From Bidens hawaiensis (taxonomy: Eukaryota; Streptophyta; Magnoliopsida; Asterales; Asteraceae): a DNA stretch of 64,000 nt. The DNA lies in assembly GCA_021521415.1 (NCBI GenBank), contig JAIQDT010000670.1, positions 248,001 through 312,000 on the forward strand, written 5' to 3'. Shown piece by piece: positions 1 through 13,300 of this stretch. The first letter of the stretch is position 1, and each line of letters starts with the position of its first letter. Both the position numbers and the translations under genes were made by a program. The notes under the pieces are model-generated. The model saw only the letters and a list, made by a program, of their open reading frames with translations, was not told where the DNA came from and did no database searches.

Positions 1-242
1 CGTTCGTCCAACTCAGCTTGGAATTCCTTCTGACGTGCCTCCGCTCATGCCTTAACTTCATCGAGTGTTTGGCGGGGGAGTCTTGTTCGTTTCTCTAACT
101 GGGTATCGGTGAATCCCAGTGAGCGATTATTTGCTGCACTTGCCCCAGCTTGGGTAACTGGGGTAGTGTTCGTAAAATCTGTGTAGTCGTCGGTATTCCC
201 CCCAGTAGCTGGGGTTGTGGTTACCGGAGTTTCTTTAACCAT
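1..242 (-). pseudogene. gag N-terminus, broken
   Basis: Reading leftward from the ATG at 242, the first 65 codons match the N-terminus of the longer gag at 53015-51192, including a Thr/Pro-rich leader and a segment with RLPRQT. The frame then stops at position 45, where the other copy has a Trp codon (TGG to TGA). Homologous sequence continues to position 1. Gag would form the virus-like particle. This copy cannot encode an intact protein. Confidence 0.75.
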
Positions 243-309
243 CTTTCCAGAAGTTTGAAAAAACTGAAAAGAAATGAAGTTCTAGCTTTTATGCACGGAT
301 GGCGCCAAT

Positions 310-1282
310 TAAGAAACACTAACCGGACCCCGGGCAGATTACGGGTAACCTGGGGGTTAGATAGATGTTTCCCACGAGGGGTTAGACCCAGAAAAGATGG
401 TTCTTCTGATAACCTGCAAAACAGACACCGTGAGCTTGTCACTGAGAAGGGGGGGGGGGTTCCTCCTTGTGACCACCCTCCGGCGTGAGAATCAGACTAG
501 ATTGCTCTTTAAATATAAATGTATATTAAGAGATTGCTAGAGCAGATATCAGGTATAATATGATGATAATATGATAAGATGAGATGATCATACCATTTGG
601 GGTATTTATAGCCGAAGGTAGGTTTCCAAGGAGGTGTGGCCGGCTGAATAGTATTCCTGTTCTACCAACTGTGGCCTACGCACGTGCCCTGCTGGTAGTT
701 GGTGGGTAGGCAGCGGCTGACAGTGACCAGGCCTGCTGTGTACTATTCCTTTTCCACCAACTGCCGGCTATGCACGTGGTATGACAGGAGTTGGTGAGTA
801 GGCAGCGGCTAATAGTTACATACAGTACAGGAGCATGCTGCTCGCCATACTGTTGTCAATAAGCTGTCGTATCTTTAGTCAGATCTTTTGCCCATACCTC
901 GTCAGGCACAGTACAGAAGATCTTCCCGTATCGTACGGACTGGCTTATTTGGGCGGGAGTATTCCCCCTCCCGCCTTTGTGCGGGATTGTTCCCGGCTTT
1001 GCTCATTCCTTCAGGTGACACTGAATGATTGAGAGCTAAGTGCCTTGTGCGTGTAGCCTTGCTGCGCGGGTGGCCTTCCCTGATGGCTTGTATCCGCAGC
1101 TGCGGGAACAGGCAGAGTACTTCACCATTGGGAGCTGCGGGAACAGCTTGCGTACTGCGCGTAAGGACGTCACGTCTCTGAGCATGGTGGGTCCTGCGTA
1201 TCCAGTTGGTTTCTGCGCAGACGTCTCTTTTGAAGGTGAGTCTTGCGGGTCCAACTGGGCTCTGCTGGGACCTACCTCTTCA
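310..1282 (-). repeat. 5' LTR of the left-edge Tat-like element
   Basis: About 973 bp. On the minus strand it starts TGAAGAGGTAGG (at 1282) and ends close to the primer site near 310, where the terminal TTCTTCA has decayed to TTCTTAA. It contains the family TATA-like motif (TATAAATA on the minus strand, near 600-610). It is shorter and more diverged than the LTRs at 30794 and 38225, so it is an older insertion. Confidence 0.8.
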
Positions 1283-4200
1283 ATTAACTACTGTCATGGT
1301 CCCAGACTCCCAGGTGAATAGTTGATGGATATGAGAGTCATCGACCTCATATGCTGATCAAATTGTTGGAACTCCTAATGACTTCCGACCCCAATCTAAA
1401 TACAATGTCGCGCATCACTTCTTCTCTTGTGTGAAAATCAAAATTGTCGAGGTCGTGGTGGTGACAAGGGAGGGTCGAGCAAAATATCGACTTTGACTTT
1501 AAATATTCCATTTTCTTATTTATTTTACATCTCTCTCAAAATATAAATTGTATAAAGTACAAAAAGTTGCATTATTAATATGAACAATTCCAGTTTTTGT
1601 TAGGTTTAAACTTTAAAGTGATGCTAGCTTTTAAGAAAGATATGCAGAAGAATATGACTACTTAAAAAAAATTGAGTTCATTAAGCCATTAGCATGGTTA
1701 TAATATTCTTTTAAGTGACATTCTTTTTCCATATTATTCTAATTGCATGTATTGAAAAAATGAAAACTGGAATTGGTTCTATAGAATAATCCATAAAGTA
1801 GGATCTTATTTTAGCAGCCAGGTTAAGTTTTTCTTAAATGAAAATGATTACAATAATAAATTAGATACACAAATTATAAGAATATATGGTCTGTTGTTAT
1901 ATAAAATTGTCAAAGCATGAGGCCTAGCTATATCGGTCCCTTGATCGCCTGGTCCATATCAACGTCATTTTCGACTAATAATATCTTTTATCTTTTTCCT
2001 TTTTATACGTAGATGATAGTTATATGAAGCTATTACCGGCCAATTATAATTGGTATATATAATTGATGATGTTATCCTTATGGGGTATGTGTGTATAAAT
2101 CAAGTCAATAAGTGCATTAATTTAAGCTTGATTTTAAACAGATACAAAATAACACTCCGAGTACATGAATAAACTCGAACCAAGCCTATATATGTCACAT
2201 TCACCTAACAGTGGCTATTTATTAGTAGGTTAGTGTTTATTTTTCAAAAACAAATTCGACATACCAATCTCTTTAAACGCGTAATGCTTCAACAGACTCC
2301 ATAAGGACCAAAAGACCCAAACTTAAATAAGGACGTAACTTGAGCTACGAGTGAAATTACTTGACCCATTATCAGTCAACGGAAAGGTCTCAACGAGTTG
2401 GACCTTGTGGCAAATGACAAAGGCCGTTTGGTCCATATGTCATGCCCAAAATTCATCATTTAAGCCTCCAATTTCACTCAATAAGACTTGTCACAACATT
2501 CAAAACTTTCATATATAATTAGGCTGTCATTTAATATTTTTATTACAATTTTTCATTTGTCATTTTGCATTTACGAAATTTTGACATACTTGTCAAACTT
2601 AAAAAAAAATCCTTATATAAAGATCAGTTAAAGAGGGCTCTTGTAATGGTTTGTTCATTCAGAAATTTAATAAAACCACATTTCTTCTTATTAATTACTT
2701 TTTGTCGTTTCGGTTTTTCATCACTCCTCAAATGGCTCCAATCATGTTAGTGCCATGTCTACAAGGTAACCCAAATAATAACTCAAAAACATCATATGAT
2801 GATATTCTAGTACGTCAAGATATCCACAGTTTTGTTTGTGTTAATTAAGCTCGATCATAAATATATCAATCCTTTAAATAAATGAATAATATTAACTCAG
2901 TCGCACCAAGGTCAACAAAATTCCAAAAAATGCCGCACGAGTGTTGTTGAAAGAAAGATATATCATTATCTGTTGGAGCCGATGAAGCGTAAGGAATTCG
3001 ACATTTGTTTCTCATTAAAGAAATGGTTGTAACAGTTGTCACATTGTCGACAATGAAAATGACAACATGAGTGGGTCACAACATTCAATTCAATTCAATT
3101 CAATTGCCTTTAAGCCCCCCCCCTAGACAAACGAATGAAGACAACTTGTATTGTAGGGACAAATTAATATCATATCTCTCTCACAATAGGAGAACGTACT
3201 TTACACCCTCTTAATAAATAAATAAATAAAAACTGTGTTTAAGTTGATTCATATATAATAATGATAAGTTTTTGTTAAAGGGTGTTCCTATAGCAATTTT
3301 GTTTAAAGGAATTAAAGTTTGTTTGAAGAATTGCGATGGCTTGTTGTAGCATAGATGGATGTTATAAGGTGGTGGTACTTGTGTATTAAATGTAACTTCA
3401 ACTTTTCAACATATGCATTCATGTAAAATGTATTATAAGTTTGATTTACATATGTATGTAGCATGCATTATGTATTTGGGTATAGTTCTTATTCTAACTT
3501 TATATATATATATATATATACTCAACTACTATCGTTAAAAACAATTTAATTTCATTTACCATTAAAATTTATAAGAAAATTGTAGTGGATTTAGATTATA
3601 TTATATAACGGTAAAATGCTTTTAAAGGTAGACTTGTAAAAATTACTTAGACCCAAGTTCAATTCCCACTAACAACTAATCATAATTTTAATTTTATTTT
3701 TTTGTTTTAAAAAAAATACAATTAAACTTAGCTAACTCACAACACGCTTGTTAAAGGGTTAGTTATAATCCAATGTCTACGTGACAAATGACATGGCGTT
3801 GATATGACTCTATAACTAACATTTGCTACACATAACCTAACCGTGAAACCTCATCCCTCCTGTCCAAAACCTATTTTGTTAAAAATGTGATCATGTAAAC
3901 GCATAGGTCTTATATCTTAAGTTCCATATATTAATATATATCATATTTTGTTTTGTTGCTCAAATATGGGTATGAATGTGACGATATGATAAGTGATAAT
4001 CTAATTCTATAATAGTATAATGATAGTTAAAAAAATTAGGAGAACCTTTCAATTCATAAAGAGAAGTAATGACTTAAAAAATTAAAATAAAGAAATAATT
4101 CCGTGTTTTTGGCTCCCGTGTAGTGTGACGATGAGCTTACAAATACATAAACAAATAAGCCAGCCAACCGGCCGACATTAAACTATTATTATATATTTAT

Positions 4201-5378
4201 TCTCTACCTGAAATAACAAGTCTTCTAATAAAACCAATTATTGTAATATAATTATACCTTTTAATCATGTATTTATTTATTATTATGTTTACTTTTTAGT
4301 CTTTAATTCTATGAAATTTTAAATACTACTGTATTATTATTAACAATTAGCTTTGATATTCATGTAATTCAAGAAAAATTAGCATCATATAAAACATCTG
4401 TACCTAGTGTATGGGTGATTTATTAAGATAGTGGTCACTTGGTTAACGATCATACACCAAAACAAGGCGACACCATATATGTTTCTTATACAATAAAGTA
4501 GGATACATTAATTTGACATATAATAAAGTAGGATACATTAATTTATCAAGGGCGTAAAAAATCTATACCACTCGTAAGTTATTTAAGATATCATCCTTAA
4601 ATGCTTGAATCGAGATGAGCTTAAACAAATATGAACTCGAGCTTAAGCCTCTATAGTAGCTTGAGCTCAAGCCCAAACCTTACCTTTTAAAATCTACTGG
4701 CTTGCGAGCCTAGAGTAAAATATTTATGTACCCTATAAATCCTACTCACAATAGGGTTATTAGTAGAGACTAGCTGGTTTATGCAACTTATAGTTATACA
4801 AATAACATTTAGAAGCTTTACGTGAATAGTGAATGACTTGGAGTGGTGCATGAGGCCACCGTTAGGTAGTCCATGTGGTTTTCTTTTAAGTTTCAGTTTC
4901 ACCGTTATAATTTAAATAATATGTGTTTTTAAGCTTAATTTAACTCGATTTGATTTTTTTAATACTTTACGTTTGTTAAGTTATAATAAACATATCACGA
5001 CCTTATTTTTGTTTTGTTTTCTCTTTCATTTGTCATAGCGAGTTCCAATACTTTAACGAACTGATATCGAATAAATTCCATCCACATCAACAACGAACCA
5101 AACACGCTTTGATACGCCTCCGGCCATATTACTACTATATTTTTGGCAGGCCCGACCCAAAGGGAGGTCTGGGAGAGCGACGGACTCAGTCTCACTCTCA
5201 CAAAAGGCCCATAATTGTTAAAAAAGGTTATTTATATTTTATATTTAATTTTGTTTTAAAACAAAAACATATAAAATGACTCATTGGTCGCGAAGGTCAT
5301 GGGTTCAATTAGGTCATGAGTTCAAATCTCACAAGTGATGTTCTTATAGATATTTTATATATGAGGAATGTTAACGTG

Positions 5379-5512
5379 CAAATAAAATTAATGTGTTAAA
5401 CGTGAGAATTAAATAGAGTAATTACAGGTAGTGTAATTATGTAATTACTTTATGATTTAATTACATAATTACTCTACTTGATTCTCACGTTTAGCATGTT
5501 AATTTCATTTGT
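5379..5512. repeat. Small inverted-repeat (MITE-like) hairpin
   Basis: Two arms of about 46 bp face each other around a short loop. The left arm starts CAAATAAAATTAATGTG and the right arm ends TTAATTTCATTTG; about 40 of 46 positions pair by eye. Both arms contain AACGTGAGAAT or its complement. The outer flanks do not show a clear target duplication, so the true ends are uncertain. It looks like a short non-autonomous foldback element, but the family is not recognised. Confidence 0.5.
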
Positions 5513-6093
5513 ATTTGATCCAAACCCTTTTATATATCTAGAAAAAAACTTTCATCATTTGTGTTTTATATGAATTATTTTGGTAACTTGTTTATTATTA
5601 TCTTTTTGTTTTGATCCGTTCTGGACTTTTGAAAGGCAACCTAATAACAGAATTGTAAAATTATCTATCACATGGCCTGTTTTAATTGATTTACTGATCC
5701 CAAACCCCAAAATTGTAAAATTTACTGATCCCAGGCCCCAAAATTTTAATTGACTTTCGGATACAACCCCGGCTTTTGGGTATTCTCTTACGTTTGCTAT
5801 AGGAGTATAGGGAGTGGTTACTCTTTTCGACCATATGATCGATGCATCATCACGATACGACGTCCTTATAAATGAACTCCTGGTGAGTGGTGATAATATA
5901 CAACTTATGGAAACACGCTAGTGTAGCCCCAACTCTTCTTTAAAGTTAAAAACAGAACTCCATTTGGACAAATTCTGGTTCAATTGATTGTATTGTAACA
6001 TCCCCACATAATTGAAGCCGTAAAAAGCATACACATCATCCATCCTTGACCTTGCTCATCAATCTTTCTCTCCTAAAACCCCCCTCACACGCA

Positions 6094-6133
<40 letters not shown>
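6094..6133. repeat. (ATT)n microsatellite
   Basis: About 13 uninterrupted ATT units about 400 bp upstream of the KUP start codon, inside the likely promoter or leader. Probably length-variable. Confidence 0.9.
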
Positions 6134-6134
<1 letters not shown>

Positions 6135-6536
6135 ATAAATACAGTATTGCTAAGCACTTGTTTCCTACCTTTTCGTCTTTAGTTCAACTAACTGCCATCT
6201 ATCTATCTCATTCTCATCTCACCACATTAAAACTGTACCAACTCCATTCTTCTATTCTAATTCTAACTTATTTTCTTGATGCTAATAAGTAACCAAACTC
6301 CCAACTATTTTATTATTAATTCATTAGTTAATGCTATTTACTATCTAATTTGGGCTGTTTCTCCCCATTTATTTATTAATAATAATTAATTTAACTCTTC
6401 ACTCTCACCTTTTCAATCAAGATTCAGCCATTAACTAACAACTCACTGTTTCAACTCAATCTAATTACTTCCCGTCAATGGGTCATCGGCTAATCACCAT
6501 AAAGCTTCCATCTTTATCACTTTGACCCAACTTCTC

Positions 6537-9500
6537 ATGGATCTGGAACCTGGGTTTCATCACACTCATCCAAAGGTGAGTTGGGTATGTTACACTTTGT
6601 CAAATTATTATTAATCTTTAGGCAATACCCATCTGAATCTTGATTCATTTCTCTACAGAAACAGTCATGGGCCACAGTCTTGACATTGGCTTACCAGAGT
6701 CTGGGTGTGGTTTATGGAGATTTGAGCACATCACCTTTATACGTGTTCAAAAGCACATTTGCAGAAGATATTCAGCATTCAGAGACTAATGAAGAGATAT
6801 TTGGGGCACTTTCTTTTATTTTCTGGACTTTAACTTTGGTACCTTTGTTGAAGTATGTGTTCATTGTGCTCAAGGCTGATGATAATGGTGAAGGAGGCAC
6901 ATTTGCACTCTATTCCTTGCTTTGTAGACATGCTAGAGTTGGTTCATTGCCTAATTGTCAGTTAGCGGATGAAGAACTGTCAAGCTATAAACAGGAAATA
7001 CCTAATCTAGCCCTGACTTCTTTTGGGTCAAGACTTAAATCTACCTTGGAGAAGTATAGTGTTTTGCAGAGGTTTCTGCTTGTGTTGGCTCTTGTTGGGG
7101 CTTGTATGGTCATTGGTGATGGTGTTCTAACCCCTGCACTTTCAGGTTTCTTGTTTTATTCATCTTCTTGCTTGTAAATATATAAATTTATAGACTTTTT
7201 GACATTAGTTTATTAATTGGTTCATCTTTATACTGTTTTCTCAAAAAAGATGATTTTATTGAATAAATTAGTTCATATTTTATTTTATCATATATTCTGT
7301 TTTCGGTGTGAATTCTTCAAGTTTTGTTGTGAAATTATGCATAAATAAATGTTTTTTGGTCTTTTAACTTGCTGGATTGATTTATTGTTCTTATGATTTT
7401 TGCAGTTTTTTCAGCTGTTTCTGGTGTGGAACTTGCAATGGCCAAAGAACATCACAAATGTAAGATACCTAGTCATCCAGTGCTAAATAACTTATCTTGG
7501 ACATGTTGTTATCATTCTTGGTCAATCATCTGCATAATCTTGGGTTCTAAGTTACTTGTCTTTAGTTTTTCGCACGAGCAGAATAGTAACTGTCGTTCTT
7601 TACCAGCAAAAATTCGTTATTTTCGAGAACTTGTGAATGAAACAAGTTAAAATGTCCAATCACAGTCAATAGTCTTGTAGTTTATGTTTGAGAAATCCTA
7701 GATTGTTAGGGGTTAAGTTAACTAAAAGTAAGGATACGTGTGAAATTTTACATCTATCAAACACCCCTTTACACGAATTTCCATCTTAGTGACATATTAC
7801 ATCATCCACCAATAGAAAGAGTTTAGTCATCTTGCATAATCTCAAAAAGAACCACATATTTTTTAGGTATAAATCTTGCATATGCAATGTTTACTATACA
7901 CTGATGCTAACTTGTTCAACAGTGGGACCCGCATTCAACCTCACGATTACATTCATGCGTATGAATAACGATTAAAAGAAATTGATATACTGTTGCAGAT
8001 GTAGAAGTCCCAGTTGCATGTATCATACTGATAGCATTGTTCGCCCTACAACATTATGGGACCCACAGGGTCGGGCACTTGTTTGCACCCGTGATTATAT
8101 TGTGGCTCTTTACCATCAGTTCAATCGGCTTATACAATATCATTCACTGGAACCCTCACATCTACAAAGCACTATCCCCTGTTCATATGTATAAATTTCT
8201 CAAGAAAACTCAATCTGGTGGCTGGAAATCTTTAGGGGGTATTTTATTATGCATCACAGGCAAGTAATCATTCTTTTTACAATACATGTATAACGTGTCC
8301 ATCTTATAATAGTGATAAAGTTGTCGTTTTTATAAATCTTAATATAACGGGTGCTCATATTTTCAGGTTCGGAAGCTATGTTTGCGGATCTTGGACACTT
8401 TTCACAGTTGTCTATACAAATAGCTTTTACATCATTTGTATATCCATCTTTAATTCTTGCATATATGGGGCAAGCTGCTTATTTATCCAAGCATCATGTT
8501 ATTGAGAATGACTACCAGATCGGGTTCTACATCTCTGTACCCGGTAAGTTATTTTGATCTTTTGAATTTCAAAACAAAAGAAAAATATTACATGGAAATA
8601 TTGTAATATATTTGGCCTTTGGGGGTGGTTTAGAACATTTGAGGGTGCCAGTGCTGGTGATAGCCATACTTGCTGCAGTTGTTGGAAGTCAAGCCATAAT
8701 AACCGGGACCTTTTCGATTATTAAACAATGTACTTCTCTCGGATGCTTTCCGAGGGTCAAAATAGTCCATACGAATTCAAAGTTTCACGGGCAGATTTAT
8801 ATCCCCGAGATCAACTGGATCTTGATGACATTATGCTTAGCGGTTACCGTCGGGTTTAGAGATACAAAACGTATGGGTAATGCTTCAGGTAAGGAAATTT
8901 TTAAACAGTTTGTTAAATGTTAAGTACCTAAAATACCCTTTTATTGATGTCATCGTGGTTTGAATTCGTGATCAGGTTTGGCGGTTATTACGGTTATGTT
9001 AGTCACAACTTGCCTAATGTCTCTTATTATCGTCTTATGCTGGCACCAAAGTGTTTTTCTTGCAATCGGGTTCGTGGTGTTTTTCGGGATGATCGAAGCG
9101 TTATATTTTTCCGCTTCTCTTATCAAGTTTCTAGAAGGGGCGTGGGTCCCGATAGCGCTCTCGCTCATTTTCATGATAGTGATGTACGTGTGGCACTATG
9201 GTACACTTAAAAAGTATGAATTCGATGTCCAAAACAAAGTATCTGTTGATTGGCTATTGGGCCTGGGCCCGACACTTGGCATAGTCCGAGTTCGAGGAAT
9301 TGGGCTTGTTCATACCGAGCTCGTTTCGGGCATACCTGCAATCTTCTCTCATTTTGTAACCAACCTTCCTGCTTTCCACCAAGTACTTATTTTCCTTTGT
9401 GTGAAATCAGTCCCGGTCCCACACGTGAGTCACGAAGAACGGTTTCTAGTGGGCCGTATAGGCCCACCAGAATACAGGGTTTATCGGTGCATAGTCAGGT

Positions 9501-10027
9501 ACGGTTATCGTGATGTTCACAAGGATGACGTGGAGTTTGAAAAAGATTTGGTTTGCAGCATAGCTGAGTTTATCAGGAAACAAAAAGATGGTTCTACCCC
9601 TGAAGGGAACCGTTTAGATGGCAAAACGGCAAATGATGACGAGGTGATGACGGTTGTCGGCTCACCTTCCACGCACGTGGAAGGTGTTCAAATCAGCATG
9701 GACGGTGGCGGGCACGAGGTTCAGGAAATACAAGCCTCAACAACAAACAAAGTAAAAAAAAGGGTGAGATTTGTGGTACCGGAAAGCCCTGAGATGGATG
9801 ATGGTACACGGGCCGAGTTACGGGACCTCATGGAGGCTCGGGAGGCCGGGGTGGCGTACATTTTGGGACACTCGTACGTTAAAGCAAAAAAAGGGTCGAG
9901 TATTATTAAAAAGATTGCTATAAATTTCGGGTATGAGTTGCTGAGACGAAATAGCAGGCCCTCAACCGACACTTTAACGGTACCGCATGCTTCGACCCTT
10001 GAAGTGGGAATGGTGTATCATGTGTGA
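6537..10027 (+). CDS. KUP/HAK/KT-family potassium transporter
   Basis: Membrane K+ (or H+/K+ symport) transporter. Seven exons by eye: 6537-6575, 6659-7145, 7406-7459, 7999-8259, 8367-8543, 8634-8888, 8976-10027. They total 2325 nt (774 aa), within the usual 710-850 aa of the family, with phases consistent throughout. The tiny first exon ([13 protein letters not shown]) was chosen because it splices in frame into [16 protein letters not shown]. Family signatures are [37 protein letters not shown] and [16 protein letters not shown], followed by many hydrophobic segments and a hydrophilic C-terminal tail. All introns are GT-AG except intron 4 (8260-8366), which starts GCAAGT. The N-terminus and motifs resemble the clade containing Arabidopsis KUP2/6/8; exact orthology was not tested. 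A decayed partial copy lies at 17434-18745. Confidence 0.95.
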
Positions 10028-10381
10028 ATGTTTTTTTTGTAAATGTTTTTGTAGCGGATATATGAAAGGTCAAGAGTGTTGTGGTTTTGGCCACTTTGAA
10101 AGAAGATGGTAGCAGATACAATACAAGTAGTAGGTATAGTTTGTATTTGGCTTCCAGTCTTTCATATATATATATATATTTTGTGTTTTGGTGTAGTTTC
10201 TCAATGCTCTCTTATATCATGTAATTTTGTTTATATATGCATGTTGATATACAGACAGACAGATACATATGTATATATAACACTTGCTGCCTACCTTCCA
10301 CTCTCCCCATACTTAACAAATAGTTGTGCTATTTGTGAGATTTTACTGGGTACATACAATTTTCACATTGGCGTTTGAGTA
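10028..10381 (+). other. KUP 3' UTR and spacer
   Basis: Non-coding, T/A-rich sequence after the KUP stop codon. The stretch around 10183-10270 is also found, diverged, at about 18641-18745 behind the KUP pseudogene, so the duplicated block included the 3' UTR. The spacer ends at the poly(T) run that marks the tail of the R2-like insertion. Confidence 0.6.
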
Positions 10382-13300
10382 TTTTTTTTTTCTTTTTGAA
10401 TATTAATATATTGAAGAACAATATTGTTGAAAATAGTTCCAATTACAATAAAGAGGCAGGTAAGCGGGCAACAAGCCGCGCCGCCACCCCCTTTTGAATG
10501 GCAAAACCGATCCTACTGAAAACAAAGTTATCGTTCTTCGGCGTCGATGAGTTATTGTGCACGACCCGCTGAACTCTTTAGAAACGCAACAGCATCGGGG
10601 GCAAGAGACCCAAATGTGTCAAAAGCAAAAGGAATGAAGGCGTGTTGATTCTCCATATACGTCTTCTCGTGCTTAGCAATTTTTCCTGCTTCTGCCTTTA
10701 GCTCGGCATGCCTAGCAACAAACCCGGTGTCCCTAAGCCCGACAAGAAGGGACACCCCAGTAAGGTCCACACAAGCATGCCCCCCCCCCCCGCCCATCCA
10801 AACACAAGAATGTCCGCTGGTCGGAGAGTAGACCTTCCTTCACGTGGATCCGACAAGAAATTCACAGGAGCCTCTTTTCTTGCCGAGATTCCCGCCCGTT
10901 TTAAGACATCACAAAGGACATCTCTGACCAAATCATGTCTATATTTGAACCCAGGGAGTTCTTTGCAATGAATCGCGTGTTCACCAAAATTATCTAAACA
11001 AACCTTACGACAGACCGGGCATGGCTCATCAACTGGGAACAGTGGGATCATTAAACGATATTTAAGAATGGCTCGGTACTCCACAGCTGACATGTGCTGG
11101 CCTAACCCTTCGATTGGGGTGACAGTCAAAAAGTCTTGAGCAAGAGGAGCCTGAAGACATTCTAATACCGCTCTTTGACGAGAGGACATGCCAAACTTTT
11201 CTCCCAAACTTTGGACGGTTTTACTATAAAGGGCACTCGCCAAAGCATTTTGGGCTTTAGGGGGGGGGGGGGCGGTGTCCTTATTAGCGAACCCGCCAAG
11301 ATCAAAATCGGGAATAGAGTTGTGCAAATAATCCATCGCACACCCAAAATCGGAACTCAACCCATCACCACCACAATCACGCAAAATGTGGTCCTGTAAC
11401 TTCCAAGATTGTGCTCTCGAGGCGACGAAAGCATAGGTGGAAACATCCTCAGCTGAATATAACCCTAAACCACCGAAATGGATAGGGAGAGAGGCTACTC
11501 TCCATTGAAAATCCCCAAAAAACGGACCCCCACATACCACAATATCCTCAATCGCCGCTCGAAGCCCTTTGTAAAAAACAGAGACAGCTTCCTTAACAAA
11601 CATAGGCTGACATGTTCGGAGTCCAAACAACAATTTAGCCACCCCCATACATGAGCGAAGCAAGAGAAGCTCACATTGAGGTTCACGCAGACGAGTAAGA
11701 CATCTCATTAGTTCCACGGCTCTTGAAGCTCTGGTAATGGCCAAACTACTGATAAACCCAGCATCCCGGCTAATCGCACCTCCAAGGAGTTTTACCCCTA
11801 ACTCCGGTCTCCCAATCCCTATAGGAAATAAACCTACTTTTGCCTTTACCCCATTGCACGCCGGCCAATATACTTCTGTCTTTTTAATATTAAGCTCAAG
11901 CCCTAAACTTGGCCCCTTAGATCTAATTATATCCAAGGCTTTAGCCACTTCAATGGCGTCTCCTATAATCGTGCCATCATCTAAGTACCATGCATGGAAA
12001 AGTAACTTGCAACCATCTCGTACTTGATGAATGAGGGGGTGTAAAGCTAAAGCAAAGAGAAGGGATCCTAAAGGATCGCCTTGTTGAACCCCAGTAGTTG
12101 ACTGGATACAATCATTCCCTACATATAGCCTTGCCGGTTGCCCGTAAATAAAATTAACCCATATGGAAATAGATGGGCATCTGGCACGAACTTCCTGTAG
12201 GAGGGTAGTCCTATCCACCAGGTTGAAGGCATTAGAAAAATCTACTGTAAGCAAAGCCAACGACCCATCCGAGTGGAACATATTAAGAAATCTATTCGCG
12301 CTATTAAGCACCGCCTCCGCTCCACTCGGGACCCCCACCCCGAATTGAAAATCACCAAGGTATTTTGCCATCTCTTTCCCAACACTCCTCATAGCCACTT
12401 TGGATACAAGTCTTCTCCAAATCGCGCCAACGGCAATAGGCCTAACCCCATTGTCGGGCTTAAGCAGTGGCGTTAGAGGGGCCGAGGCCACAAACTCCGC
12501 CAAAGAAACAGGGCATCTCCCCCCTAACCACAAGTTAACCACCTCATTGATAACCTTAAGCAACCCCACGACAATCGCGGATCCTTCCCCACATAGGGAA
12601 TCCAAAATATGTTGGGCCCTAAGCCCATCTCTACAACATGAAGTCTCTTTAGGAAACGATTTAATACACCCTAGGACACTTTCAACGTCCACACCAAAGG
12701 GGCCACCGAGAGTAAGGCATCAGGCAAGGCGGGCGGGGGCAAGACGGAATGCTTATCAAGCAACGCTTTCATAGTAGCGTCACCTAGAGGAGCAACACCA
12801 GAAGAGCACAAAACTTTAACTGCGGCCGTGAAGTGCCCATCGGCAACTTTCCGAATACATTGCTTAGCATTGAGGCCCTCCCCCGAATGATCACCCCCGA
12901 AGGAGCCCTCATCGGCTCTGGAGCCCATATCCATCGGTTGGTTAAAGAGCGATTGGATAAGATCAAAACATCCGCTTCCATCACCCCAACTTGCTAGGGC
13001 CTGCCGAATAGAATGGCATTGTAAGGATTTCCTATTCCCCGACCTACGCTCCTGTCGGTTGGAAGGCTTGACAACTTGTAATGTGCAACGGGGTAATATC
13101 AAAAGTTTAACCCACGCTTCAATGGACTCTGGCCTAGACACCACCTTGCACAATGAAGCAGATAAGGCATGGGCAAATGCCATGCGACAGCTAGAAGGGA
13201 TGCTTTTAACTGTCTTTACCGGAAGTGCGAAAATACGGTCAAGGAGGGTCGCGTCCAAAACTATCCCACCCAAAGGAGCTACATCTATCGCAAGTTGTGG

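Larger units (their letters stand above)
1..1282 (-). mobile_element. Tat-like Ty3/gypsy LTR retrotransposon, 5' end only
   Basis: This is the 5' LTR and the beginning of gag of an element running off the left edge of the window. It matches, base for base over long stretches, the minus-strand element at 51192-54085: the same LTR, the same primer-binding core (minus strand TTGGCGCCATCCGTG) and the same start of gag. It therefore belongs to the same family as the element at 30794-39251. The LTR end next to the primer site is slightly mutated, and the rest of the element lies outside the window. No target duplication can be checked. Confidence 0.85.
1283..6536. other. AT-rich intergenic region and KUP promoter/leader
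   Basis: No convincing gene is visible. The stretch is AT-rich with many stops in all frames. It holds short simple repeats: (AATTC)n near 3085-3103, (TA)n near 3502-3520, and an (ATT)n run at 6094-6133. A hairpin-like inverted repeat lies at 5379-5512. Roughly the last 600 bp, rich in CT, are likely the promoter and 5' leader of the potassium transporter gene. Confidence 0.6.

Noticed and set aside
1040..1321. 93-codon ORF on the plus strand
   Set aside because: Lies in the LTR, antisense to its transcription direction, and recurs only as LTR sequence elsewhere.
5290..5340. tRNA-like or SINE B-box-like strings (GGGTTCAATTAGG; also AAGTTCAATTCCC near 3654)
   Set aside because: No matching A box, no cloverleaf and no acceptor stem; chance similarity or very decayed SINE.
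6576..6679. KUP start at an ATG after intron 1
   Set aside because: A later start would drop the conserved N-terminal residues KQSWATV; the small exon at 6537-6575 joins them in phase.
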